Assembly (NCBI RefSeq): GCF_035998295.1 | Contig: NZ_DASYHS010000296.1 | Location: 1-19,837 of the forward strand | Direction of reading: 5' to 3' | Length of the DNA stretch: 19,837 bases | Origin: DASYHS01 sp035998295 | Lineage (GTDB): Bacteria; Pseudomonadota; Alphaproteobacteria; Azospirillales; Azospirillaceae | In this document: piece by piece, positions 1 to 6,928 of the stretch | How the letters are laid out: each line of letters begins with the position of its first letter | How positions within the stretch are numbered: the first letter of the stretch is position 1 | The notes under the pieces: model-generated | Told to the model about the DNA's origin: nothing | The model's input: the letters and a program-made list of their open reading frames with translations, nothing else | Databases searched by the model: none | Translations under genes and position numbers: made by a program

Positions 1-520
1 CAGCGACGGCGAGACCCGCGACGCGCTGAGGGCGACGCTCAACCGCGTCGATTCCATGGCCCTGCTGCATCGGGTGCTGTACCGGACCGACGAGGCGGCC
101 GGGATCGATTTCGGCCGCTACCTGGAGGAGCTGTGCGAGCATTTCGTCGAGGCGTTCGCGCTGTCGGACCAGGGCATCACGCTGTCGGTCGACGCCGAGC
201 CGTGCCCGACCGACCTCGACCATGCGGTCCCGATCGCGCTCGCCGTCAACGAGGCGATCACGAACGCGATCAAGCACGCCTTCCCGGACGGCCGCGGGGG
301 CAGCATCCTGGTCCGCGTCCGCCGCGACGGGCCCGAGGCGACGGTCGAGGTGCGCGACGACGGGGTCGGCGCCCCGGGGATGGATGTCGCCTCGCCGGGC
401 ATCGGCCGGACGCTGCTCCGCCGCCTCGTCCAGCAGGCGGGCGGCCGCCACGAACTGGAGATCCGCGACGGCACCACGTTCCGCGTCGTCTTCCCGGTCG
501 ACGGCCGGCCCCCGGCCTAG
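1..520 (+). CDS. Sensor histidine kinase, HWE/HisKA_2 type (3' end only)
   Basis: The gene enters from the left edge; the first complete codon is at base 2 and the frame runs to TAG at 518-520, so the ATG at 56 is internal. The visible part starts with the end of a dimerisation/phosphoacceptor helix of HisKA_2 type (RVDSMALLHRVLY, with the likely phosphoacceptor His). An HATPase_c domain follows, with an N-box (NEAITNAIKHAF), a G1 box (DDGVGAP) and a G2-like GIGRTLLRRLV. The HisKA_2 and HWE families autophosphorylate and pass phosphate to a response regulator, in alphaproteobacteria often in general stress or light signalling. The sensory domain and partner lie outside the window, so the signal is unknown. 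The family call is strong; the exact subgroup (HWE or HisKA_2) is less sure. Confidence 0.88.
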   Translation, partial: SDGETRDALRATLNRVDSMALLHRVLYRTDEAAGIDFGRYLEELCEHFVEAFALSDQGITLSVDAEPCPTDLDHAVPIALAVNEAITNAIKHAFPDGRGGSILVRVRRDGPEATVEVRDDGVGAPGMDVASPGIGRTLLRRLVQQAGGRHELEIRDGTTFRVVFPVDGRPPA

Positions 521-525
521 CCGGC

Positions 526-577
526 TGTCCTCTTCGCTGCCGTCCTCATCGCCGCCGTCCTCATCGCCGCCGTCCTC
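526..577. repeat. 15-bp tandem repeat between convergent genes
   Basis: A 15-base unit, CGTCCTCATCGCCGC, occurs exactly at 541-555 and 556-570. A diverged copy precedes it (526-540) and a partial copy follows (571-577), running into the stop codon of the minus-strand gene. It fills almost the whole gap between the kinase and the TerB-like gene. No clear terminator hairpin was seen there. Confidence 0.8.
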
Positions 578-1397
578 AGCCGCCGGTCGCACCCCCGCCG
601 ACCATGCCGTCCAGGTCGTTCCGCCGCTCCTCCGGGATGTTCAGCCGGCTCGCGAGATAGTTCAGGTAGTGCTTCTCGGTCTGCGAGCCGTCGCGGATCG
701 CGATCTCGGAGGCGATGTAGACCTGCTCGGCCGTCTCCTCGTCGCGGACCTCGCGCAGGATCGCGTCCAGCGGCTGCGGGTTGCTCAGCTCGCCTTCGAT
801 GATCCTGTGCTCCTCCGGGCCGGCGCCGGCCTGGTCCAGCGCGCCGACGATCCGCGTGCGCTCCTCCGGCGACAGCTCGCCGTCGGCATAGGCGGCCGCG
901 ATCATCGCCCGGACCAGCAGCAGCGCCTTGCGGTCGTCCAGGGTCTCCTCCGGCGGGGGCGGCGGCGGGGGCGGCGGCGGCTCGGGCTCGGCGCCGCGCC
1001 CGCCCCGCAGCACGTCGGCAAGCCGGTCGCCGAGGCCGCCGGCGCCGCCGGTCGTCCGCGTCCCGCCGCCGGTGCCACCGCCGGCGCCGCCGAAGATGCC
1101 GCCCAGCATGTCGGCGAGGCCGCCGCCCTGCGACGGGGCCGTGCCCGTGCCGCCCGGCCGCTGCGCCTGCCCCTTCGTCTGCCCCTGCGGCTGGTTCCGC
1201 TGGTAGTCCTGATAGGCGCGGTAGCCGAGATAGGCCAGCGCCGCCAGCCCGGCGGTCTGCTTCATGCTGCCGCCGCCGCGGCCGATGAATGCGTTGGACA
1301 TGCCGGTCCCGCGGCGGGCGAAATGCGGCCCGCGCATCGCCCGCCCGGCGAGCCCGGTCGCCATCATGGTGCCGAGCACCTTCTTCATGTCAGCCAT
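576..1397 (-). CDS. TerB-like / DUF533 family protein with a polyproline linker
   Basis: 273 aa. Residues 1-65 resemble the DUF533 N-terminus, with a short hydrophobic patch (TAGLAALAYLGYRAYQDYQ, about 48-66). Residues 80-135 are a low-complexity Gly-rich stretch. Then come ten consecutive prolines (140-149) and a TerB-like helical domain (about 155-262) with the hallmark AYADGELSPEER. TerB-fold domains bind metal and are linked to tellurite resistance and membrane stress. DUF533 proteins are often inner-membrane associated, but their role is unknown. The ATG at 1397 is chosen because GAGGG lies six bases upstream. The open frame reaches 1577, but that extension has no family resemblance. No other ter gene is near, so tellurite resistance should not be assumed. 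Confidence 0.82.
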   Translation of the reverse strand: MADMKKVLGTMMATGLAGRAMRGPHFARRGTGMSNAFIGRGGGSMKQTAGLAALAYLGYRAYQDYQRNQPQGQTKGQAQRPGGTGTAPSQGGGLADMLGGIFGGAGGGTGGGTRTTGGAGGLGDRLADVLRGGRGAEPEPPPPPPPPPPEETLDDRKALLLVRAMIAAAYADGELSPEERTRIVGALDQAGAGPEEHRIIEGELSNPQPLDAILREVRDEETAEQVYIASEIAIRDGSQTEKHYLNYLASRLNIPEERRNDLDGMVGGGATGG

Positions 1398-1660
1398 CGT
1401 GCCCTCGTGCTGAGGCGCGCGGGCCGTCCCCGCGTCACGCTCGGCCAACCGCCCTGACGGGCCGGAGTTCCCGAGGAGGATGGACGGGGCAGGAGGAGGG
1501 AGGAACTCTCGGCAGGCAGCGGATCCGAAAGCAGGCCTGAACCAAGCCTGCAGCCGGACATGAAACCGGACTTGCAACCGGACCTATCCAGGCTGGTGTT
1601 GCTTTCAAGGCCATGTTAACGCTGCACTTTCAACGCCTTGAAACCGGACGGAAACCGGAC
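1398..1660. promoter_or_regulatory. Divergent intergenic region with CCGGAC repeat array
   Basis: This gap separates the divergent TerB-like and fic genes. Five exact CCGGAC copies lie at 1554-1559, 1566-1571, 1578-1583, 1644-1649 and 1655-1660, the last directly abutting the fic ATG. Spacing is 12, 12, 66 and 11 bases, so neighbouring copies are roughly one helical turn apart and most are preceded by AAA or CAA. Such phasing fits a protein-binding array, but that is inference. An upstream in-frame ATG at 1613 would turn the last two copies into coding sequence; its codons are less G/C-biased at position 3 than the rest of the gene. No convincing -35/-10 pair was found. Confidence 0.5.
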
Positions 1661-2884
1661 ATGAATGCGGCTTCATCCACCACGCCCGAGGATCGCGGCG
1701 AGATGCCGGGCCTGATGGAGCCTCTGCTTGTCGGCGAGAGCTCTCCACGTCGCACGGCGCTCACCGACCTTGCCCTCGAACTGGCCATGCGCTCGACGGG
1801 TTTCCGTCGCGGCGTGCCGCTCGGCGTGCGAACCGCCCTGGCCGACCTCGTCCGGGCCATGAACTGCTATTACAGCAACCTGATCGAGGGGCACGATACC
1901 CATCCGGTCGACATCGAGCGTGCGCTCAGGAACGACTACAGCACCAATGCGGAGAAGCGGAACCTTCAGCTCGAAGCCAAGGCCCACATCGTCGTCCAGC
2001 AATGGATCGACGGTGGCGGGCTCGCCGGTCGCGCCACGACGCAGGACGGCATCCTGGAAGTTCACCGCCGCTTCTGCGACTTGCTTCCCGACGACCTGCT
2101 GTGGATCACGAATCAGGATACAGGGAAGAGGGTCAGGGTCGTCCCCGGAGAACTTCGTGGACGGGACGTCAGGGTCGGCAACCTCTTTCCGGTCAGTCCA
2201 GGCGCCTTGCCGAGGTTTCTGGCGCGTTTCGCGTCGGCCTACCGCAAGCTGGGGCGCACCGACAGCATCCTTGCCGCGGCCACTGCCCATCATCGTCTCC
2301 TCTGGATCCATCCGTTCCTCGACGGCAACGGCCGCGTCGCGAGGCTGATGTCCTACGCCATGCTGCTGGAAACCCTGGATACCGGCGGCGTCTGGTCGAT
2401 CGCCCGCGGGCTCGCCCGCAACGAAAGCCGGTACAAGAAGCTGCTGATGAGTTGTGATCTGCCGCGCCGCAACGACCTCGACGGCCGCGGCACGCTTTCG
2501 GAAGAGGCGCTGGCGGAATTTCCGGCGTTCTTTCTGGACACCTGTATCGACCAGGTCGACTTCATGGAAAAGCTTGTCCAGCCCGACCGCCTGCGCGACC
2601 GCATCCTGATCTGGGCCGAGGAGGAGATCCGAGCCGAGACCTTGCCCCCGAAGTCGGGTGCCGTCCTCGAAGCAATTCTCTATCGCGGCGAGCTTCCCCG
2701 CGGCGACGTTCCCCATCTGCTCGGCGTCGGTGATCGTCAGGCGCGCCGCATCACTTCGGCCTTGCTCGGCCATGAAGTCCTTGCTTCGGACAGCCCGCGG
2801 GCCCCGTTGCGCCTGGCTTTCCCCGCCAAACTGGCCTCCCGTTGGATGCCGGGGCTGTTTCCGGAACACACGCCCGCGGCGTGA
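1661..2884 (+). CDS. Fic family protein, class II (N-terminal inhibitory helix)
   Basis: 407 aa from the ATG at 1661; an in-frame ATG at 1613 would add 16 residues. Fic enzymes usually transfer AMP from ATP to hydroxyl side chains of target proteins. The catalytic motif is complete (HPFLDGNGRVAR, residues 217-228), with the His base and the phosphate-binding Gly-Asn-Gly-Arg. SNLIEG at 72-77 matches the class II inhibitory pattern [S/T]xxxE[G/N], whose Glu blocks productive ATP binding, so the enzyme is probably self-restrained. The C-terminal 80 residues look like a winged-helix DNA-binding domain (RGDVPHLLGVGDRQARRITSALL). There is no separate antitoxin-like neighbour, as expected for class II. 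Base use is visibly less GC-biased than its neighbours, hinting at acquisition. The start has only a weak ribosome site. The target is unknown. Confidence 0.9.
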   Translation: MNAASSTTPEDRGEMPGLMEPLLVGESSPRRTALTDLALELAMRSTGFRRGVPLGVRTALADLVRAMNCYYSNLIEGHDTHPVDIERALRNDYSTNAEKRNLQLEAKAHIVVQQWIDGGGLAGRATTQDGILEVHRRFCDLLPDDLLWITNQDTGKRVRVVPGELRGRDVRVGNLFPVSPGALPRFLARFASAYRKLGRTDSILAAATAHHRLLWIHPFLDGNGRVARLMSYAMLLETLDTGGVWSIARGLARNESRYKKLLMSCDLPRRNDLDGRGTLSEEALAEFPAFFLDTCIDQVDFMEKLVQPDRLRDRILIWAEEEIRAETLPPKSGAVLEAILYRGELPRGDVPHLLGVGDRQARRITSALLGHEVLASDSPRAPLRLAFPAKLASRWMPGLFPEHTPAA

Positions 2885-2896
2885 ACCGGCGCCCGC

Positions 2897-3727
2897 CTAC
2901 GGCGTGAACAGGACGTCCATCCCCGGCAGCGGCACCCCGTCGATCCCGGTCGTCCACCGCTCGCCCGGGCCGATCGGGAACGGGCGCGTCAGCGTGCCGG
3001 TCGTGACGATGTCCCCGGCGGCAGGCTTCCACGTCGCGGGTCCTGCCGCCGCCGAGGCCTCCACGAAGTGCCGCAGGGCCGAGAGCGGGCCGCCCAGCAC
3101 GGCCGTCGCATGGCCCCGCTCGGCTTGCGCCCCGTCGCGCTCGAGCACGATCGTGAAGCCCTCCAGCGCCGGGCGCCACGCGGCGGCCGGCATGGCCTCG
3201 CCGACCGGCACGAACGCGCCGTGGCACAGCAGGCCGTGCAGCCCGAACGCCGCGATCGTGTCCGGCAGCCGGAACCGCCAGTCCGGGAACACGCAGTGCA
3301 CGATCTCGAAGCCGTGGGCGACCGCGTCGACGCAGCCCATCAGCGCCGTCTCGTCCATGCCCGGTTCCGGCGTGCGGGCAAGCCTCAGCACGATCTCCGG
3401 CTCGATGCGCGGCGCTACCAGATGGCCGATCGCGCAACTGGCGGGGCCGGCCGGCATCTCGACGACGGTACGGTCGTAGACCGGGGCCCAGATCGGCGCG
3501 CGGACGCCGTACTCGTCCCACATCGCGTAATTGGTGAAGCCGATCTTCCAGCCCACGGGCCGCTCGCCGCGCGCGACGCGCAGCCCGGTGACGGCCTCGG
3601 CCACCCGGTAGGCCTCGGCCAGCCCGAACTCCGGGAGGTCGTCGGTCACCAGCGCCATGCAGGCCCCGGTGTCGGCCGCGGCCAGGATGCGCTCGGCCAG
3701 CGCGCGTGCTTCGGTGTCGGTTCCCAT
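2897..3727 (-). CDS. 2-keto-4-pentenoate hydratase / fumarylacetoacetase-superfamily protein
   Basis: 276 aa, the usual size for the MhpD/XylJ group. These enzymes hydrate 2-hydroxypenta-2,4-dienoate-type products of aromatic ring cleavage, or decarboxylate oxalocrotonate, using a divalent metal. Expected landmarks are present: GWKIGFTN (59-66, with Lys61), the paired acids of IEPEIVLRL (Glu109, Glu111) and the later Glu141 of HGFEIVHC. No other meta-cleavage gene is nearby, so the substrate cannot be named. The ATG at 3727 has no Shine-Dalgarno sequence. An upstream TTG at 3763 follows AAGGA and would add 12 residues rich in proline and glycine. The gene converges on fic with only 12 bases between stops. 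Confidence 0.85.
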   Translation of the reverse strand: MGTDTEARALAERILAAADTGACMALVTDDLPEFGLAEAYRVAEAVTGLRVARGERPVGWKIGFTNYAMWDEYGVRAPIWAPVYDRTVVEMPAGPASCAIGHLVAPRIEPEIVLRLARTPEPGMDETALMGCVDAVAHGFEIVHCVFPDWRFRLPDTIAAFGLHGLLCHGAFVPVGEAMPAAAWRPALEGFTIVLERDGAQAERGHATAVLGGPLSALRHFVEASAAAGPATWKPAAGDIVTTGTLTRPFPIGPGERWTTGIDGVPLPGMDVLFTP

Positions 3728-3735
3728 GGTCGGAT

Positions 3736-3763
3736 ATTGTAGGCCGGGCGGGGGGCTGCGCAA
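3736..3763 (-). promoter_or_regulatory. Possible sigma70-type promoter for the hydratase gene
   Basis: On the minus strand TTGCGC (3763-3758) is followed after 16 bases by TACAAT (3741-3736). Transcription would begin about 7 bases on, almost at the ATG at 3727, giving a leaderless or near-leaderless message. This agrees with the lack of a ribosome-binding site there. A perfect TTGACA (3770-3765) also lies upstream, but at a poor 23-base spacing. If translation instead starts at TTG 3763, this promoter reading is wrong. Confidence 0.35.
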
Positions 3764-3925
3764 CTGTCAATCCTTATCGACCGGCCTCCCGTCCAGCCCC
3801 CCGATCGACGCGGTCCGGGAACCGGGCGCGCGTACTCGCGTTAAAGATGCCAGCGCGACGAAGTCGGGTCGGCGCTTCGCCGTGCCGTCGTGTCGCTTCC
3901 GCAAGCCGAAGGAGTTGAAGCGACG
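3764..3925. other. Divergent intergenic region before the glycan cluster
   Basis: 162 bases separate the hydratase from the first glycosyltransferase. A strong Shine-Dalgarno, AAGGAG (3909-3914), serves the GT4 ATG at 3926. A 23-codon Arg/Ser-rich reading frame (3847-3918) ends just past it and could be a coupled leader peptide, though its composition is also what random GC-rich sequence gives. No well-spaced -35/-10 pair on the plus strand is convincing; TTAAAG at 3841 is the most AT-rich spot. Confidence 0.4.
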
Positions 3926-5050
3926 ATGCCCTTGCGGGTCCTTGTCTATTCCGTCGTCGACCGTCTTGATCCGGGCGGCGCGCAGATCGTGATCTCGCGC
4001 CTGCTGGCGAGCCTGCGGCGCCGCGGGCACGTCGTGACCGAGGCGTGGTCGGGGCCGGCTTCCGGGTCGGTGCCCGGCGAGTGGGTCTGCCCGCTCTACG
4101 TCCGCCCCCCCTCCGATGCCGCCCCGGCCCGCGCGCGGCCGTACCACCTGCCGTCGCTGTTCCGGCTGGCGGCGGGCCTGCTCCGCCGCAGGCCCCAGAT
4201 CGTGAACGTCCATTTCGTGTCCGAGCAGGCCCTCTACTTCCTGCGCCTGAACGGCCTGTTCGGCTACAAGACCGTCCTGTCCGCCCACGGCACCGACATC
4301 CTGAAGCCGGCGCCGGCATGGCGCGACCTGCTGCCGGAATTCCTCGGCCGCGCGGACGCGGTGACCGTCGTGTCCCGCAACCTGGCCGACCGGGTGCTCT
4401 CGTACCCGGGCGTGGACCCGGCCAAGGTCCATGTGATCCCCAACGGCATCGACTGCGGCTTCTGGTCGCCGGGCGAGGGCGGGGCGCCCCCCGGTCCTCC
4501 AACCCCTGGCCCTCCAACCATCGTCGCCGTCGGCCGGCTGGAACCGGTGAAGGGGTTCGACCTCCTCCTGCAGGCCCTCGCCGCGGTGCGCCGGGTCGTG
4601 CCCGACGCCCGGCTGTGCATCGTCGGCGACGGCAGGCTGGCCGGGGAGCTGGCGGCCCAGGCCCGCGCGCTCGGCCTCGACGGCGCGGTCGAGCTTCCCG
4701 GGCGCCTGGAACGCGAAGGGGTCCGCGACCGGCTCCGCCGCGCCTCGGCCTTCGCCCTGTCGTCGCGCAGCGAGGGCATGCCGCTGGCGCTGCTGGAGGC
4801 GATGGCCTGCGGCGTCCCGCCGGTCGCGACCCGGGTCGGCGGCGTCCCCGAGGTCGTCGCCGACGACGCGGGGCTGCTCGTTCCCCCGGAGGACGCCGGC
4901 GCGCTGGCGGACGCGCTGGTCCGCGTGCTCCGGGACCCGGACCTGGCCGCCGGCCTCGGCCGGGCGGCGCACCGGCGCGCCCAGGCGTTCTCCAGCGCAT
5001 CCTCCGAAGCGGCCTACGAACGTCTCTACGAGGCCCTGCTTCGGGATTGA
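3926..5050 (+). CDS. Glycosyltransferase family 4 (GT-B fold)
   Basis: 374 aa, a normal GT4 length. These retaining enzymes move sugar from a nucleotide-sugar to a growing glycan at the cytoplasmic face. The N-terminal Rossmann domain opens with LVYSVVDRLDPGGAQ, where the GGAQ loop (17-20) is typical. The C-terminal nucleotide-sugar domain has VGRLEPVKGFDLLL (202-215) and the E-x7-E motif (Glu283, Glu291). A Gly/Pro linker (about 185-197), made partly by a 15-base tandem duplication, joins the domains and may be specific to this strain. The start at 3926 has AAGGAG 11 bases upstream; a GTG at 3890 is less likely. It is the first gene of the glycan cluster, 64 bases before the flippase. Donor and acceptor are unknown. 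Confidence 0.9.
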   Translation: MPLRVLVYSVVDRLDPGGAQIVISRLLASLRRRGHVVTEAWSGPASGSVPGEWVCPLYVRPPSDAAPARARPYHLPSLFRLAAGLLRRRPQIVNVHFVSEQALYFLRLNGLFGYKTVLSAHGTDILKPAPAWRDLLPEFLGRADAVTVVSRNLADRVLSYPGVDPAKVHVIPNGIDCGFWSPGEGGAPPGPPTPGPPTIVAVGRLEPVKGFDLLLQALAAVRRVVPDARLCIVGDGRLAGELAAQARALGLDGAVELPGRLEREGVRDRLRRASAFALSSRSEGMPLALLEAMACGVPPVATRVGGVPEVVADDAGLLVPPEDAGALADALVRVLRDPDLAAGLGRAAHRRAQAFSSASSEAAYERLYEALLRD

Positions 5051-5114
5051 CCACCAACGATGAGGAAAGGCGCGGGCCCGCACGGACTTGCCGGGGCCGC
5101 GGAACGTCACGTCG

Positions 5115-6908
5115 ATGCTCCCACAGCTCAAGAAGCTCGTCGCCCTGCTGGACCGCCGCGCCCGGCGCAACGGCATCATCCTGCTGCTGATGATGATCGC
5201 CGGCGCCGGGATGGAGGTGGTCGGCGTCGCCGCCGTTCCCGCCTATGTCAGCATGGTCGTCTATCCCGAGCAGCTCGCCCGCTTCCCCCTGCTCCAGTCC
5301 ACGGTCGAGCGCCTGGGCCTGACCGACACCAACAGCCTCGTGGTCTGGGGGGCGGTCGCCCTGATCGCGGTGTTCGCGATCAAGAACTCCTTCCTGGTGT
5401 TCAACTACTACCTGCAGACGCGCTACACGACCAACCGCCGGATCGAGCTGGCCGGCAGGCTGACCAGGGCGTACATGCGCGCGCCCTATACCTTCCACGT
5501 CGCCCGCAACACCTCCGAGCTGCTGCGCAACATCGACCGCGAGGCCAGCGTCATCTCCTACCAGGTCCTGGGCGCGATCCTGGAGCTGCTGACCCATGTC
5601 CTGATCCTGGCCGCGGTGCTGATCTTCCTGTTCCTGGCGGAACCCTGGATCACCTTCTGGTGGATGGTCGTCTTCGGCCTGATGGGCGGCGCCGGCGTCG
5701 CGGCCGTCAGCGCCAAGCTGAAGCGCTACGGCCTGGAGGAGCAGGAGCAGCGCAAGCACTTCGTGCAAAGCCTCTACCAGGGCTTCGGCAGCATCAAGGA
5801 GGCGCGCGTCTTGAACCGGGAGGGGTTCTTCGCCGGCAAGGTCGCCGGCACCGTCAGCCGCATCGCCCGCGTCGTCCGCTTCAAGAACTTCACGACCAAG
5901 GCGATCGCCCCGGTCACGGAGTTCATCGCGATCACCGGCCTGCTGGTGATCGCTGCCGTCCTGGTCCTGCTCGGCCGGCCGACGGAATCGATCCTCGTCA
6001 CCCTGTCGCTGTTCGTCGTCGGCCTCGTGCGGCTGCGCCAGACCATCGGCGCCGCCATGACCCATCTGGCGGGACTGCGCTACAGCATCGTGTCCGTCGA
6101 TCCCGTCCACGCCGACCTCGGCGTCCTCGAGGCCGAGGGCGCGCCCCGGCCCGGCCCGGCCGGGACGCCGCCCCGCCACATGCGCAAGGCGCTGGAACTG
6201 CGCGACGTCTGGTACCGCCACGAGCAGGCGGGGACCCACGCCCTGAAGGGGATCGACCTCGTGATCCCGGCCGGCTCCGCGGTCGGCCTCGTCGGCAGCA
6301 CCGGCGCGGGCAAGTCGACGCTGGTCGACGTGGTCCTGGGCCTGCTGCAGCCGGAACGGGGCAGCGTGCTCGTCGACGGCGTCGACATCCGCGAAGGCGG
6401 GGTCGGCGCGTGGCAGCGGACCATCGGCTACGTGCCGCAGTCCATCTACCTCCTGGACGACACGATCCGCCGCAACGTCGCTCTCGGCCTGGAGGACGCG
6501 GAGATCGACGAGGAGGCGCTGTGGACCGCCATCCGCACCGCCCAGCTCGAAGGCTTCGTGAAGGCCCAGCCGGAGGGGCTGGACGCGGTGATCGGGGAGC
6601 AGGGCGTGCGCCTGTCGGGGGGCGAGCGCCAGCGCATCGGCATCGCGCGCGCCCTCTACCACGATCCCGACGTGCTGATCCTGGACGAGGCGACCTCCTC
6701 GCTCGACAACGCGACCGAGCGCGCGATCATCGGCGCGGTGGAGACGCTGAAGGGCCGGCGCACCGTCATCATGATCGCGCACCGCCTGACCACGGTGCAG
6801 AACTGCGACGCGCTCCACTTCCTGAAGGCCGGCCGGATAGAGGCGTCGGGGTCCTATTCGGAACTTCAGGCCCTCCACCAGGATTTCCGACTGATGTCGT
6901 CGGGCTGA
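5115..6908 (+). CDS. PglK-like ABC flippase (fused membrane and ATPase domains)
   Basis: 597 aa half-transporter. An N-terminal six-helix exporter domain (about 20-320) is followed by an ATPase domain: Walker A GSTGAGKST (394-402), signature LSGGERQR (500-507), Walker B VLILDE (520-525) and switch His556. The layout and stretches such as YVPQSIYLLDDTIRRNVALG resemble, from memory, Campylobacter PglK, which flips lipid-linked oligosaccharide for protein glycosylation; MsbA-like exporters are the alternative. Neighbouring glycosyltransferases support a glycan-lipid substrate. The start at 5115 has GGAAC about ten bases upstream. A TTG at 5088 would add nine residues and lacks a better site. The stop overlaps an unused ATG, and the GT61 start follows 20 bases on. 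Confidence 0.88.
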   Translation: MLPQLKKLVALLDRRARRNGIILLLMMIAGAGMEVVGVAAVPAYVSMVVYPEQLARFPLLQSTVERLGLTDTNSLVVWGAVALIAVFAIKNSFLVFNYYLQTRYTTNRRIELAGRLTRAYMRAPYTFHVARNTSELLRNIDREASVISYQVLGAILELLTHVLILAAVLIFLFLAEPWITFWWMVVFGLMGGAGVAAVSAKLKRYGLEEQEQRKHFVQSLYQGFGSIKEARVLNREGFFAGKVAGTVSRIARVVRFKNFTTKAIAPVTEFIAITGLLVIAAVLVLLGRPTESILVTLSLFVVGLVRLRQTIGAAMTHLAGLRYSIVSVDPVHADLGVLEAEGAPRPGPAGTPPRHMRKALELRDVWYRHEQAGTHALKGIDLVIPAGSAVGLVGSTGAGKSTLVDVVLGLLQPERGSVLVDGVDIREGGVGAWQRTIGYVPQSIYLLDDTIRRNVALGLEDAEIDEEALWTAIRTAQLEGFVKAQPEGLDAVIGEQGVRLSGGERQRIGIARALYHDPDVLILDEATSSLDNATERAIIGAVETLKGRRTVIMIAHRLTTVQNCDALHFLKAGRIEASGSYSELQALHQDFRLMSSG

Positions 6909-6928
6909 TGCAAGGCACGGGAGTTCCC

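Noticed and set aside
526..577. CRISPR-like short repeats
   Set aside because: The copies are directly adjacent without unique spacers, so this is a simple tandem repeat. No CRISPR array, tRNA, rRNA or insertion sequence was seen anywhere in the window.
222..1457. 411-codon plus-strand frame over the kinase end and the TerB-like gene
   Set aside because: The kinase motifs are in another frame and the TerB-like gene is on the other strand. The product is low complexity.
1480..1563. 27-codon frame starting at ATG 1480 after GAGGAG
   Set aside because: The ribosome-site spacing is only one base, and the peptide has no recognisable feature.
3774..6878. 1034-codon minus-strand open frame under the glycan cluster
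   Set aside because: It lies antisense to GT4 and the flippase, whose motifs are intact on the plus strand. The product is Arg/Gly/Pro/Asp-rich noise typical of high-GC antisense frames.
5060..6928. Long plus-strand frame running into the GT61 gene
   Set aside because: It overlaps the flippase in another frame with random Arg/Pro/Gly-rich content. Only the part from 6929 matches a family.
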